From the NCBI GenBank assembly GCA_963930775.1, contig OZ005699.1:3927501-3991500 (forward strand): a stretch of 64,000 bases of DNA, read 5' to 3'. Each line of letters starts with the position of its first letter. Within the stretch, counting starts at the first letter, position 1. This document shows, in pieces, positions 34,901 to 46,310 of the stretch. Source of the stretch: Cliona cf. orientalis (taxonomy: Eukaryota; Porifera; Demospongiae; Clionaida; Clionaidae). A program made the position numbers and the translations under genes. The notes below the pieces were generated by a model. It saw only the letters and a list, made by a program, of their open reading frames with translations. It had not been told where the DNA came from and ran no database searches.

Positions 34901-37900
34901 TGAAATGATGATGAAATCTATGATGAAACCTATGATGAAACCTATGATGTAATTGCTGTGAAAATGTTTCAAAATGTTTAGCGCGCATGAAAGGTTGTTG
35001 GGACCCAAAATTCGAACCTAGCGTAGAAGAGATCGTGGACTATCTGACGATATCATTATGGTGTTTCTCTCAGTTCGCTTTCTCTAGCGAGCTCGCTTTC
35101 AGGGCAGGGGGATTTCCCTATTCAGTCGAGCACATGGCAGGTGAAGGTCAACCGGCTCAAGCCGCGCGCCCCAATATTGTACGCATATACGGAGCATGCA
35201 CAGTTTGTCGATGTGCCCTAGTTCGAATTTATGGCGGCGTATTCATGAGGGACTCTGGACGTAGTCTCTAGGTTGTTCATTACGTCCAGAGTCCCAATTC
35301 ACAAAAAACAATTCAGCCTCGCGATAAGTTAATTATGAGTAATGATGATGAAATTGCTTTCAAAATGTTTAGCGCTCATGAAAGATTGTTGGGACCCAGA
35401 ATTCGAACCTAGCGTAGAAGTGATCGTGGACTATCCGATGATATCCTTATGGCGTTTCTCTCAGTTCGCTTTCTCTAGCGAGCTAGCTTTTAGGGCAGGG
35501 GGATTTCCCTATTCAGTCAAGCACGTGGTAGGTGAAGGTCAACCGGCTCAAGCTGAGTGCCCCAATATTGTATGCGTATACGGAGCATGCGCAGTTTGTC
35601 GATGTGTCCAGGTTCGAATTTATGGCGGCGTATTCATGAGGGACTCTGGACGTAGTCTCTAAGTTTTTTATTATTACGTCCAGAGTCCCATTTCCAAAAA
35701 AAAAATTCGGCCTAGCGATGACTAATTGATGAGTAATGATGAGTAATTGATGATGAAACCTATGATGTAATTGCTGTTTCAAAATGTTTAGCGCGCATGA
35801 AAGATTGTTGGGACCCAGAATTCGAACCTAGCGTAGAAGAGATCGTGGACTATCCGATGATATCCTTATGGCGTTTCTCTCAGTTCGCTTTCTCTAGCGA
35901 GCTCGCGTTCAGGGCAGGGGGGTTTCCCTATTCAGTCGAGCATATGGCAGGTGAAGGTCAACCGGTTTAAGCCGCGCGCCCCAATATTGTACGCGTATAC
36001 GGAGCATGCGCAGTTTGTCGATGTGTCATAGTTCGAATTTATGGCGGCCTATTCGTGAGGGACTCTGGACGTAGTCTCTAAGTTTCTTTTTACGTCCAGA
36101 GTCCCAATTCCAAAAAAAGAATTCGGCCTCACAATGAGGTAATTAATGACGAAGTGATGATGAAATGATGATGAAATGATGATGAAACCTATGATGAAAC
36201 TTATGATGTAATTGCTGTGAAACTGTTTCAAAATGTTTAGGGCGCATGAAAGGTTGTTGGGATCCAGAATTCGAACCTAGCATAGAAGAGATCGTGGACT
36301 ATCCGATGATATCCTTATGGCGTTTCTCTCAGTTCGCTTTCTCTAGCGAGCTCACTTTTAGCGCAGGGGGATTTCCCTATTCAGTCGAGCACATGGCAGG
36401 TGAAGGTCAACCGGCTCAAGCTGCGCGCCCCAATATTGTACGCGTATACGGAGCATGCGCAGTTTATCAATGTGTCCTAGTTCGAATTTATGGCGGCGTA
36501 TTCGTGAGGGACTCTGGACGTAGTCTCTAAGTTTTTCATTACGTCCAGAGTCCCAATTAACAAATCGATTCGGCCTCGCGATGAGGTAATTATGATGAAA
36601 TGATGATGAAACCTATGAGGTAATTGCTGTGAAACTGTTTCCAAATGTTTAGTGCGCATGAAAGGTTGTTGGGACCCAGAATTCGAACCTAGCGTAGAAG
36701 AGATCGTGGACTATCGGATGATACTATTATGGCGTTTCTCTCAATTTGCTTTCTCTAGCGAGCTCGCTTTCAGGGCAGGGGGATTCCCTATTCAGTCGAG
36801 CACATGGCAGGTGAAGGTCAACCGGCTCAAGCCGCGCGCCCCGATATTGTACGCGTATACGGAGCATGCGCAGTTTGTCAATGTGTCCTAGTTCGAATTT
36901 ATGGCGGCGTATTCATGAGGGACTCTGGACGTAGTCTCTAAGTTTTTCATTACGTCAGAGTCCCAATTAGAAACAAAGAATTCGGCTCTCGCTATGATGA
37001 AATTATGATGAAACTTATGATGAAATCTATGATGAAACTTATGATGTAATTCCTGTGAAACTGTTTCAAAATGTTTAGCGCGCATGAAAGGTTGTTGGGA
37101 CCCAGAATTCGAACCTAGCGTAGAAGACATCATAAACTATCGATGAGATATGGCGATTTTCTCAGTTCGCTTTCTTTGGCGAGCTCGCACGCGGGGGGAT
37201 TTCCCTGTTCAGTCCAGCACATGGCAGGTGGCGGTCACGTCCGGGTCAACCGGCTCAAGCCGCGCGCCCCAATATTGTACGCGTATACGGAGCATGCGCA
37301 GTCTGTCGACTTGTCCTGGTTCGAATTATGGCGGGTACAGTAGCATGATGTGGTACTTTTCATGAGGGACTCTGGACGTAGTCTCCAAGTTGTTCATTAC
37401 GTCCAGAGTCCCAATTCGCAAAAAAAAATTCGGCCGCGCGATGAGTAATTATGATGAAACCTATGATGAAACCTATGATGAAATTATGATGAAATTAGGG
37501 TGAAAACTGCTTCAAAATGTTTAGCTCGCATGACAGGGTGTTGAGACCCAGAATTCGAACCTGGCGTAGAAGAGATCGTAGACTATCCGATGATATCCTT
37601 ATGGCGTTTCTCTCAGTTCGCTTTCTCTAGCGAGCTCGTTTTCAGGGCAGGGGGATTTCCCTATTCAGTCGAGCACATGGCAGGTGAAGGTCAACCGGCT
37701 CAAGCCGCGCGCCCCAATATTGTACGCGTATACGGAGCATGCGCAGTTTGTCAATGTGTCCCAGTTCGAATTTATGGCGGCGTATTCGTGAGGGACTCTG
37801 GACGTAGTCTCTAAGTTTTTCATTACGTCCAGAGTCCCAATTCCAAAAAAAGAATTCGGCCTCGCGATGAGGTAATTAATGACGAAGTGATGATGAAATG

Positions 37901-39535
37901 ATGATGAAAGTTATGATGAAATTATGATGTAATTGCTGTAAAACTGTTTCAAAATGTTTATTGCGCATGAAAGGTTATTTGGACCCAGAATTCGAACCTA
38001 GCGTAGAAGAGATCGTGGACTATCCGGTGATATCATTATGGCGTTTCTCTCAGTTCGCTTTCTCTGGCGAGCTCGCTTTCAGAGCAGGGGGATTTCCCTA
38101 TTCAGTCGAGCACATGGCAGGTGAAGGTCAACCGGCTCAAGCAGCGCGCCCCAATATTGTACGCGTATACGGAGCATGCGCAGTTTGTTGATGTGTCCTA
38201 GTTCGAATTTGTGGCGGCGTATTCGTGAGGGACTCTGGACGTAGTCTCTAAGTTGTTCATTACGTCCAGAGTCCCAATTAGAAAAACGCTTCGGCCGACC
38301 GATGAGGTAATTGTGATGTAAAATATGACGAAAATGCGGTTAAGTCTGTTTCAAAATGTTTAGCACGCATGAAAGCTTGTTGGGGCCCAGAATTCGAACC
38401 TAGCGTAGAAGAGATAGTGGACTATCGATGAGATATGGCGATTCTCCCAGTTCGCTTTCTTTGGCGAGCACGCACTCGGGGGGATTTCCCTATTCAGTCT
38501 AGGCACATGGCAAGTGGAGGTCACGTCCGGGTCAACCGGCTCAAGCCGCGCGCCTCAATATACTCGCATACGGAGCATGCGCAGTCTGTCGACGTGTCCT
38601 GGTTCGAATTATGGCGGGTACAGTAGCGCGATGTGGTACTTTTCATGAGGGACTCTGGACGTAGTCTCCAAGTTGTTCATTACGTCCAGAGTCCCAATTA
38701 GAAACAAAGAATTCGGCTCTCGCTATGATGAAATTATGATGAAATGATGATGAAACCTATGATGAAACCTATGATGAAATTATGATGTAATTCCTGTGAA
38801 ACTGTTTCAAAATGTTTAGCGCGCATGAAAGATTGTTGGGACCCAGAATTCGAATCTAGCGTAGAAGACATTGTGGACTATCGATGACCGATTTTCTCGG
38901 TTCGCTTTCTTTGGCGAGCTCGCACTCGGGGGGATTTCCCTATTCAGTCGAGCACATGGCGGGTGAAGGTCAACCGGCTCAAGCCGCGCGCCCCAATATT
39001 GTACACGTATACGGAGCATGCGCAGTTTGTCGATGTGTCCTAGTTCGAGTTTATGGCGGCGTGTTCGTGAGGGACTCTGGACGTAGTCTCAAAGTTTTTC
39101 ATTACGTCCAGAGTCCCAATTAGAAAAAAAGAATTCGGCTCTCGCTATGATGAAATTATGATGAAACCTATGATGTAATTGCTGTGAAACTGTTTCAAAA
39201 TGTTTAGCGCGCATGGAAGGTTGTTGGGACCCAGAATTCGAACCTAGCGTAGAAGAGATCGTGGACTATCCGACGATATCATTTTGGCGTTTCTCTCAGT
39301 TCGCTTTCTCTAGCGAGCTCGCTTTCAGGGCAGGGGGATTTCCCTATTCAGTCGAACACGTGGCAGGTGAAGGTTAACCGGCTCAAGCCGCGCCCCCCAA
39401 TATTGTACGCGTATACGGAGCATGCGCAGTTTGTCAATGTGTCCTAGTTCGAATTTATGGCGGCGTATTCGTGAGGGACTCTAGACGTAGTCTCTAAGTT
39501 GTTCATTACATCCCCAGTATAAATTTACTTTTTTG
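31928..39535 (+). repeat. Satellite-like tandem array, 18 units of about 420 bp
   Basis: The landmark GTGGACTAT or its variant recurs at about 31932, 32358, 32930, 33367, 33770, 34201, 34585, 35035, 35426, 35845, 36294, 36706, 37132, 37578, 38015, 38417, 38873 and 39261. Units are 384-456 bp (one has a 142-bp insertion). Each holds a conserved 220-bp block (TCTCTCAGTTCGCTTTCTCT to CAATATTGTACGCGTATACG), a 15-bp hairpin (GGGACTCTGGACGTA ... TACGTCCAGAGTCCC), an A-run plus AATTCGGC, and a variable TGATGAAA-rich spacer that explains the length differences. Units 5, 7, 13, 16 and 17 form a second subtype (GATATGGCGATT, ACGCACTCGGGGGG). Confidence 0.95.
32637..32778. mobile_element. hAT-like MITE inside satellite unit 2 (142 bp)
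   Basis: Ends CAGTGTTGCCAGGT and ACCTGGCAACAC form inverted repeats, and the 8-bp CGCTATGA occurs on both sides (32629-32636 and 32779-32786). Sister units without the insertion read CTCTCGCTATGATGAAATT, with one CGCTATGA. An 8-bp duplication and CAGTG-type end fit the hAT superfamily. Confidence 0.85.
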
Positions 39536-39539
39536 CGGT

Positions 39540-40008
39540 TATTAGGTAATTATGTTGTAATTATGATGTAACCTATGTCGTCATAGCGCTAAAATTCAGA
39601 GCCTTTACAGAACACTTCTGAGACCTGAAAATCCACAGACTCATATATTAACTTACATACACATCCAGCGAATACATTAAAAGCTAAGTGCTACTTTCTC
39701 CGACAAGTAACGCTAGCCGAACTTCACGTGTTCTCTTGGCTGACGTAATCCTGTGGATAAATAAAGCTAGCCTGGCTTGCGCTATTTATCTGAGCACGCG
39801 TCATGCCACGACCGATCTGAAGTTCGGAAGCTCTACTGTGCTGTCGAGTTTATCTCCTTTGATTGAAGGATCGAAATTCGAAGTCGGGAGTTGGTCTTAG
39901 ACTCCATCTCTGCGATTGAGGCCCCAGCATCGATGTGTATATTGACGACCTTTTACCACATGCACCATTAGAACTATGTAGCTACTGGGGATGTGGTCAA
40001 GTTTTTCA
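39540..40008. other. Intergenic sequence, no gene seen
   Basis: A unique-looking stretch after the array. A 70-codon open frame at 39688-39900 has no ATG-supported homology I recognise and no splice context. Confidence 0.35.
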
Positions 40009-40890
40009 TAGCTATAATAATACAGGTGGAATATACATATTAATAGTTCAGTAGAATTGTTAATATGTATATCCCCGGGCCACCATTGCAATAGCACTGC
40101 AAGTGTGACATCTCAGTTACCTGTACCACAGAGCATTATTCCCCTAGCCACAGGGCATTATCAAAAATTATGTTGCCATGGCAGTATAGCTTTGATATAG
40201 CTACATAATCAGTGGCGTAGGAAGATGTTTTTGAGCAGCGGGGCTGAAAGTAAGCAGGTGAAGACTCGCTGTACGCGCACATAGCGTGCGAAAGCTAGGG
40301 GGGTCTGGGGGTATGCTCCCCCAGGAAAATTTTGGAGTTTTAGAACTTCTGAGAGCTCTTCTAGTGCATTTTCGAGGACATTCTGGACTCTTAGCTTATC
40401 ACATGTGAACACAGATCAGTAGTGACTACTGATCTGTGTTCACATGTGACAATTATTGATATCTATACACCATGGGGCTAAGATACACCACAATCATGAA
40501 TAACTCAACCCTGATTGTGGCAACAGATGAAAAAGAAAAATGCAAACCTCAGAGGGTGAGCCCCACCCCCTGGCTTGTACAGCAGTCTAAAAATCAGAGG
40601 GGCTCTGTTCCCCCAATGTTATGACAGGGGGGGGGCAATTGCCCCCCCCCCCCCAGCCCCCCTGGTTCTTACGCCAGTGATAATAGCTATATACAGGTGG
40701 AATATACATATTAACAGTTCAGTAGGAACTGTTAATATGTATATCCCCGGGCCACCATTGCAATAGCACTGCAAGTGTGACATCTCATTAGCTATTAATT
40801 CCCCTAGCCACAGGGCATTATCAAAATTATGTTATCATGGCAGTATAGCTTTGATATAGCTACATAATAGCTATAATACAGGTGGAATAT
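40009..40890 (+). repeat. Tandem duplication of about 195 bp split by a transposon
   Basis: The unit AGCTATAATA..CAGGTGGAATATAC to TATAGCTTTGATATAGCTACATAAT occurs at about 40009-40209 and 40680-40870, with a third start at 40868. Each carries a hairpin; the second (40705-40742) is a perfect 17-bp stem ATACATATTAACAGTTC / GAACTGTTAATATGTAT. The 40210-40679 element sits exactly at the junction. Confidence 0.75.
40210..40679. mobile_element. CAGTGGCG-ended DNA transposon relic, copy 2 (470 bp)
   Basis: Closely matches 9628-10088 along its whole length and is flanked by ATAAT on both sides (40205-40209 and 40680-40684). It contains a perfect 25-bp palindrome (arms 40399-40423 and 40425-40449). 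No transposase frame. Confidence 0.8.
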
Positions 40891-42053
40891 AGTTATTCGT
40901 ATATATCCGCAATGAGCACAATAATGTAGTATACCATAGAGTGATGTCATTAGTCAGTAGATATCTATATAATTATCGTAAGGAAGTGATCACGGATGGA
41001 CATAACTACTCTGTTTATCATCAACAAACTACTTTGTATGCATGCATGATCATGATATGACTTCAGACATGAATAAAGACAAGCAATCACCCACAAAGCT
41101 CATAATTATTTGAAAGCTGGATGAAGCATTTGTATCAATTTGTATGGGATATGACGTTCTTAACCACAACTGCAGCTGCTTGAAATTATTACAACAGCTC
41201 CATTGCTGGTGTAATGTATGTAAGTAGCATGCATGCAGTTATGTAATGTTATATAATCGTCAAGTGCTTTTCAAGTGGCATAACTTAAAATGAAAGCAGA
41301 TGACGAACTTTAAAGTATTTGCAGAACCATTTTCCATATTCACCAATATCTGTGCCAAATTTCACGACTCAATACCCTTACTGCATTAATTTTAATATTA
41401 GAACTATTATTACAGACTAGCATAACATAAAGAGGGCGCTCATATTGCACTCAGTTCTCAATTGAGTTGGCACATAAAAGTTTAACCGAGAGTAGACCTC
41501 TACTAAAAGTGTGGAATTGATATTAGTAAAAATTTTGGGTTGCAACTGATGAAACTCCTGCTGCTTGCAGCTGAAGAAGATATACATTAACACAAGCAGG
41601 GGGTATTAAAAATTAATGTGTTGTTATTATTTAGCAGAACTAGCTAGAATCTACATAAATCAAGGAAAATTTTAATGACTGCATTAATTATCATTGAGAA
41701 TTACATGACATGCAGAGTGACTTCTAATTATTAGCCACTCACCTTGACAATGTCCTATAGGTTCTAGGTTTGTATTGCTATTCTTTATCTGAATGATGTC
41801 TGTATGCACGGAGATGAAGCTAGTTACTGTATAGTCATTGAGACCAGCTATAGAAATATGTGTTGTATTTATCGTATAATCCACACTATGTTTATAGCTA
41901 CACACTGATAGCTACATGTCTCACATGCAACAGTACTAGCTACTAATAATTAATAATATAATTGAGTTGGATATTAACATGATCATATATACTACCATCT
42001 TCCCAACTCTTTTCATAGCAGAATTTTAAAATAAATTTTCGTAGAGCTATTTC
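40891..42053. other. Intergenic with a dispersed repeat
   Basis: No exon seen, and in particular no third exon for the decayed copy 4. 41205-41400 (GACGAACTTTAAAGTATTTG, CATTTTCCATATTCACCA) recurs inverted at 54895-55090. Confidence 0.5.
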
Positions 42054-42915
42054 TTATTGCTCACCCATACATAGACAGGATTCCTCCGCAACTTTGGCTA
42101 AGATCTGTGCCATTGCCTGGTAGTGATCATCATCTCTGCGGCTAAATTGCTGATATACCTTCCTCATTCTAATGACCTCTATTAGAGACTTGACTATGGC
42201 TGAAAACGTATCGACATCAAGGTTAACGTTACCAACATTGTAGCTTGGTCTGAAGGATTCCTTCACCTACAAAAGAACCGGGCACATAATTTTAGAAGTC
42301 ATTATCTAATGGCCATAGTCTTAAAATTGTGATTTGTTCAGATGGTATTGCTTCATTCTCTACCCCCTTCCCCATGCTCTGTTGATGATCGATGTATTTC
42401 GTTTGAGTGATCTATGTTCAATATTCCAATTAGCAAACAGACATACCGTGACGTTATATGCATGATTGAACATAGTATGTTCCCCAGCAGTTGAAGTATC
42501 ATCTATTGCTCATTAGATGGTTCATGCATGATATCACTGAAAGCCATGTACGTAGAATGAAAGTTCCTGGTTTGGAAGGGGGAAATTTGGGGCTACCCTT
42601 TTTGCTGCATGTGATCTAGCTAATATTATAGCTAATCCTCTCTCGCTCTGTCTTCTCCCTTTCTCTAACTGTCTCTCTCACTACCCTTATCAAGTAAGGT
42701 GCTTACCTCCTGTTGGTGCATGAAAGTTATCTGGGCCTGGAGACCATCACGGATGTGGATCCATTTACAGTTTGTTTGGCTATAAGTGTTCAAGTAGTTA
42801 GGCACTTCAGAACACCGATGGATTGTTCTACAGCAGCCACCAGCACATATGAACAAGAACCCTGACACCAAAATTGAGAGATCGCAATCAGTGCACTCAG
42901 GATAACAATCTTCAT
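42054..42915 (-). pseudogene. Secreted helical cysteine protein, copy 4, decayed
   Basis: An ATG at 42915 opens a signal peptide (MKIVILSALIAISQFW), but the family-like mature part (RTIHRCSEVPNYLN, HIRDGLQAQITFMHQQE) is in another frame. Exon 1 (42915-42707) is 209 bases, one short of the phase-0 length of the family. Exon 2 starts at 42266 after TTTTGTAG and encodes LIEVIRMRKVYQQ and KVAEESCL. Its end carries four extra bases (TGTCTATGTATGG against TGTCTATGG in copies 1 and 2), which breaks the donor phase. No third exon is recognisable down to 41400. Two independent frame lesions and a missing exon indicate a pseudogene. Sequencing error in the TTTT run of exon 1 could explain only one of the defects. 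Confidence 0.75.
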
Positions 42916-43262
42916 TTTAGTTGTAGATAGACTCTTCAATGTAAATTTGTTACAAAGCTGTAGCTGTCTTGACTAGAAACCGTCAACATGATGACGCCAA
43001 TTTATTCATCTCTGAGTCAGTTTTCACATTAGGTAATCTATCATAGTATGCATGGATCAAATTAGAAGATCATTGCACAACTTCATTTTCAACTTCTAAC
43101 TGCATACCAATACATAGATTACCAAATGCATTCACTTATGCTTCCAAGCAATTAACAGAAATAGCTTAGCAGGATTTGTGACAAAACTGATCCTGTTGAA
43201 TTCCTATAGGGACAATTGCTTAGGATATTGTCCCATTGAGGGTTTTCGTGGGGAAGCATAGC
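42916..43262. other. Intergenic sequence, no gene seen
   Basis: AT-rich spacer between pseudogene copy 4 and the relocated duplication piece. Nothing recognisable. Confidence 0.4.
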
Positions 43263-44868
43263 TTCTCATTCATGCCTATAGCCTGCCAGTAAGGCTAAAA
43301 CATGCCACCAGCCCATGTGAAAAGAAGCCCAACGATAAGATACTGCTAACAACTGCTTGAAGTATCTTTGAAGCCAGCTAAATGAGCAGTATAGGAGACG
43401 TGCGTTATAATCAGTTATACTACAGGCACGAGAGATTGTGGAATTTACTGTACCAAAGTGTGAGGGTACTCTGCCCATCGCTTTGAATCTTCAATCTGCT
43501 GCCACCCTTCCCAACATACGCTCCATGATGTATACACTTTACAGACCTTACGAGTGGATGAGGAATTGCATTGGCTAGTACGTATACTTTTTGATCCTTT
43601 GCTAATTTGCCTGAAGTGCACTTGCAGCTAGAGCAATAGCTATGGCTTTGTGGTTAGTGCAATAGTGATGCATGTCCATGGGGGGGAGCATAGTGTGGAT
43701 TCCTTAATTAATATTATGTTTAACTCAGAGAAGTTTATTTCATTGGAAATTAATTGAAGGGAGTACACAACATAGCTATTATGACATACAGATTGTATAC
43801 ATTGTGGTCCATGGCATTAATAAGTCAATAATATTAATAATAATAATAATAATAATAAATTATTGTCTCTCCACAAGCAGTATCAAAATTAATCATAATA
43901 TCATTGAAATGAAAATGACAGTCCTGGTGGACATACAAAGTAACATGCATTAACAATAATTATCATATTATTACAAGTATTCATTATCACTGAGTGTCCT
44001 ATTGTGATTCATCTTTAGCTGGTCTAAGTACTTGAGTGGCTCCAGTATGTCTCCTGTGAGATCAAGAGAGAGCATACTACCTCTTTCTGAGTCAAAACTC
44101 AATGCATCTTCCTGAGAAGCAGTTACAACCAATGTGGAAATATTTGCTGCTGCTGAGTCCAATTCAATAATATCGTCTGAGTCTCGCCGGAGTCGGGTAC
44201 TAGTTGGTGGTAATTGCCCACTGTTACCACAACCATCCATATCTAGTTCTTGATCACGTTCGTTTATAATGTTGGGCTGATCATTAGTTGAGCTGGTAGG
44301 GGGGTGTTGTCCACTAATTGGACTCTCACTCGTGTTTATAGCGTCCAGCTAGGATATTCATGGTATTTTCTTCAAGCATTATGTTCGTATCAGCCAGAAA
44401 GGTAAATGACGTCTGTTGGCATTGATGGTTCTTCTGGGGTGTGAGTACGATATAGTTTGTAGACTGAGATAAAGAGTAGACTCCATTACACTCTATATTA
44501 GCTGATTGATCTAACTGAATCATATGCAGGTCTAGATGCCACAATTGAAGATTGATTGGGCTGATAGTCACTTGAAGTAAAGGGTTCTTAATAATATTAT
44601 CATCACTTACACTTCCCGTTGCTGGTGTTTGATTATTAACCGATGAAGTTAACCCTAGTTGGAGAGTATCACCATACTCCACACTGTTATCTTGAATAAG
44701 TGTGTTATTTTGGGTATTGAGACTACCATGGGTGGTTGATTCACTCGTTTCAGCTCCTGAAGTCAGTTGCATTATGCTACCAGAGTGGGCATCAGAGGAC
44801 ATACCTGGTAGCTCTACAGACTGTTCAGGAATATTACATTCAGTGCTGTTCCACCTGCACCTTTTGAG
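43263..44868 (+). repeat. Segmental duplication, relocated piece of block B
   Basis: Matches block A from about 19060 to 20705 in the same orientation, with an indel-rich middle. The match stops at GGAACAGCACTGAATG near 44848 and beyond it the sequences are unrelated. The remaining homologue of block A continues only at 61300. Confidence 0.8.
43971..44865 (-). pseudogene. Ig receptor cytoplasmic-tail fragment
   Basis: Homologous to the last exon of the 19921-27626 receptor (LPAMSSDAHS.. to LSDNGYL; here LSDNEYL at the end). The reading frame is broken near 44345 by an insertion in the CATCCAG..ACATTCATGG region. Against the intact copy it has about 100 extra in-frame bases (44150-44245) encoding SGQLPPTSTRLRRDSDDIIE, whose SGQLPPTS start repeats a motif found just upstream in both copies. 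There is no membrane or ectodomain exon attached. A fragment and not a gene. Confidence 0.8.
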
Positions 44869-44869
44869 C

Positions 44870-45525
44870 CAGTATCTTCAGGAATGAGTAGGCACGATTG
44901 CATAATTAATTGTGTGTATGTGTGCGTATGTGATAAGTCACTATTTATGCTTGTAATTATTTCATCCACCACCACAAAACATGCAATGTTTACCATAGTT
45001 TAAGTTACGCATTAAATAGTGCAGTGGAATGTAATGGTAGTAATTGAGCATCCAATGTTTACTGAGGGAGTCCACCTCCAAGATTCTCGTTTGCTGGCAT
45101 GATCGGCTTTCCTTTGATAGAGAACTATAATATTAATAGCTACATCACATGCAAAAAAATTGCAGCCCCAAACTTACCCCAGGAAAGATTCGTCCTAGCT
45201 ACATGGATTTCAATGACATCACGAACCACCTATAATGAGAAATTGAAATGGCATTTTATTTGCTGAATGCAATCAACTTTTCAACTGTGGATCACTCAAA
45301 CGAAATTTCATAATCACTAGAGGGGAAGGGGGAAGAAAATGTTGTCCAATCATATAGAATTGTAAATATTATTATTATACTGGAGATACTTTCACCACAG
45401 TGCAAAACTTCTGGCGCAAGTGCACTGAAAATTATTGCTCATAGCAAGTTACTCACATGGCCATGGTATTCTGGTACAGTCTATTACTATAGCCTAAAAC
45501 AACTGGAACTATGATGCAATGGTAA
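44870..45525. other. Intergenic sequence, no gene seen
   Basis: AT-rich sequence unrelated to block A. No supported exon. Confidence 0.35.
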
Positions 45526-45529
45526 TTAC

Positions 45530-45720
45530 CCCGCGCGCATGCCCGCGCGCATGCGCAAGGGGTAAAGCAATCGTCTGTTGTTGTCGTTGTCGTCGTCGGC
45601 ACAAAAATCGCGAGATCTCGAGTTCTAGGCGTCTGTGCGTGCTATAAGCACAACCAATCAGTAGATATCGGTGAAAAAATGGTTTGTACTCGCTTCGAAT
45701 TTCTCAAAAAGGCTTACTAG
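45530..45720 (+). repeat. Dispersed repeat with GCGCATGCGC, copy 2 of 3
   Basis: CCGCGCGCATGCCCGCGCGC, GCGCATGCGCAAGGGGTAAAG, a GTCGTTGTCGTCGTC run and TCTAGGCGTCTG. The same order of landmarks occurs at 51005-51250 and inverted at 2540-2740. Confidence 0.6.
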
Positions 45721-46023
45721 TGCTACAAATCGTACATTTTCTGTTCAGCATGCCTGTGGTTTATCGACCACACCCACACTTTTAGCATAATAGTATGCGG
45801 ATTCGACTGCGCATGCTCAAGCACTGTGTTGGAAAGGGTCGTCATGTCATGAAACCCCTACATGTGTGCCTCATAGTGTTGCAATACTACGCTATAGTGG
45901 CTACATGGCGCGCGGGGTATGTGCTCTACAGAGCTCTAGTATCTAGATGTAGTTGCTATATATAGTAGTAATAATGTATTATTTATAGCTGCAGAGCAAA
46001 CTGAGGAGAAACATAAATATGAG

Positions 46024-46074
46024 CTTCATCATATCCCGTACAAATTGATTCAATTTGTACCGGATATGATGAAG
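46024..46074. repeat. 24-bp palindromic hairpin
   Basis: Arms 46024-46047 and 46051-46074 (CTTCATCATATCCCGTACAA.. and inverse) pair with one mismatch and a 3-base loop. Confidence 0.8.
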
Positions 46075-46128
46075 ATTCAAGAAAATCAATAACTATTAAA
46101 TTACTATTACTCGATGTATTGCATTTTA

Positions 46129-46186
46129 CCAGACTCTCTCCCTCCCCCTCCCGAGGTGTAAGAGTCTGGCTGCGCGAGACTAATGT
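46129..46186 (+). repeat. ACCAGACTCTCTCCCTCCCC repeat, copy 1
   Basis: About 55 bases ending GAGTCTGGCTGCGCGAGACTAA, nearly identical to 50928-50984. TCTGG/CCAGA inversion inside suggests a minimal foldback element. Confidence 0.6.
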
Positions 46187-46239
46187 TAGCATGTGTGATA
46201 TTAGCCTCGTACCCAGGCCCTTTGAGGAGGCTAGTGTGG

Positions 46240-46310
46240 TATACAGTGGAATCCCTTTATAAGGACACGCCTGAAATGAGGACATCTCTTAAATCAGGAC
46301 ACTATGCATG
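46240..46310. mobile_element. Pogo-like terminal fragment
   Basis: TA-CAGTGGAATCCCTTTATAAGGACACGCCTGAAATGAGGACATC has the form of a pogo/Tigger-type end with repeated GGACA motifs. No partner end was located nearby. Confidence 0.4.

Noticed and set aside
31928..39535. Array as a multi-copy protein-coding gene family of about 94 codons
   Set aside because: Frames differ between units by single-base indels and stops, units are homogeneous in non-coding parts as well, and there is no start or splice consistency. Satellite is the better reading.
31928..39535. CRISPR-like array
   Set aside because: Units of about 420 bp with near-identical content throughout are not short repeats with unique spacers, and the window is eukaryotic.
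41684..41905. Possible third exon of the decayed copy 4
   Set aside because: No family cysteine pattern or helix-like segment, and no acceptor in the right phase.
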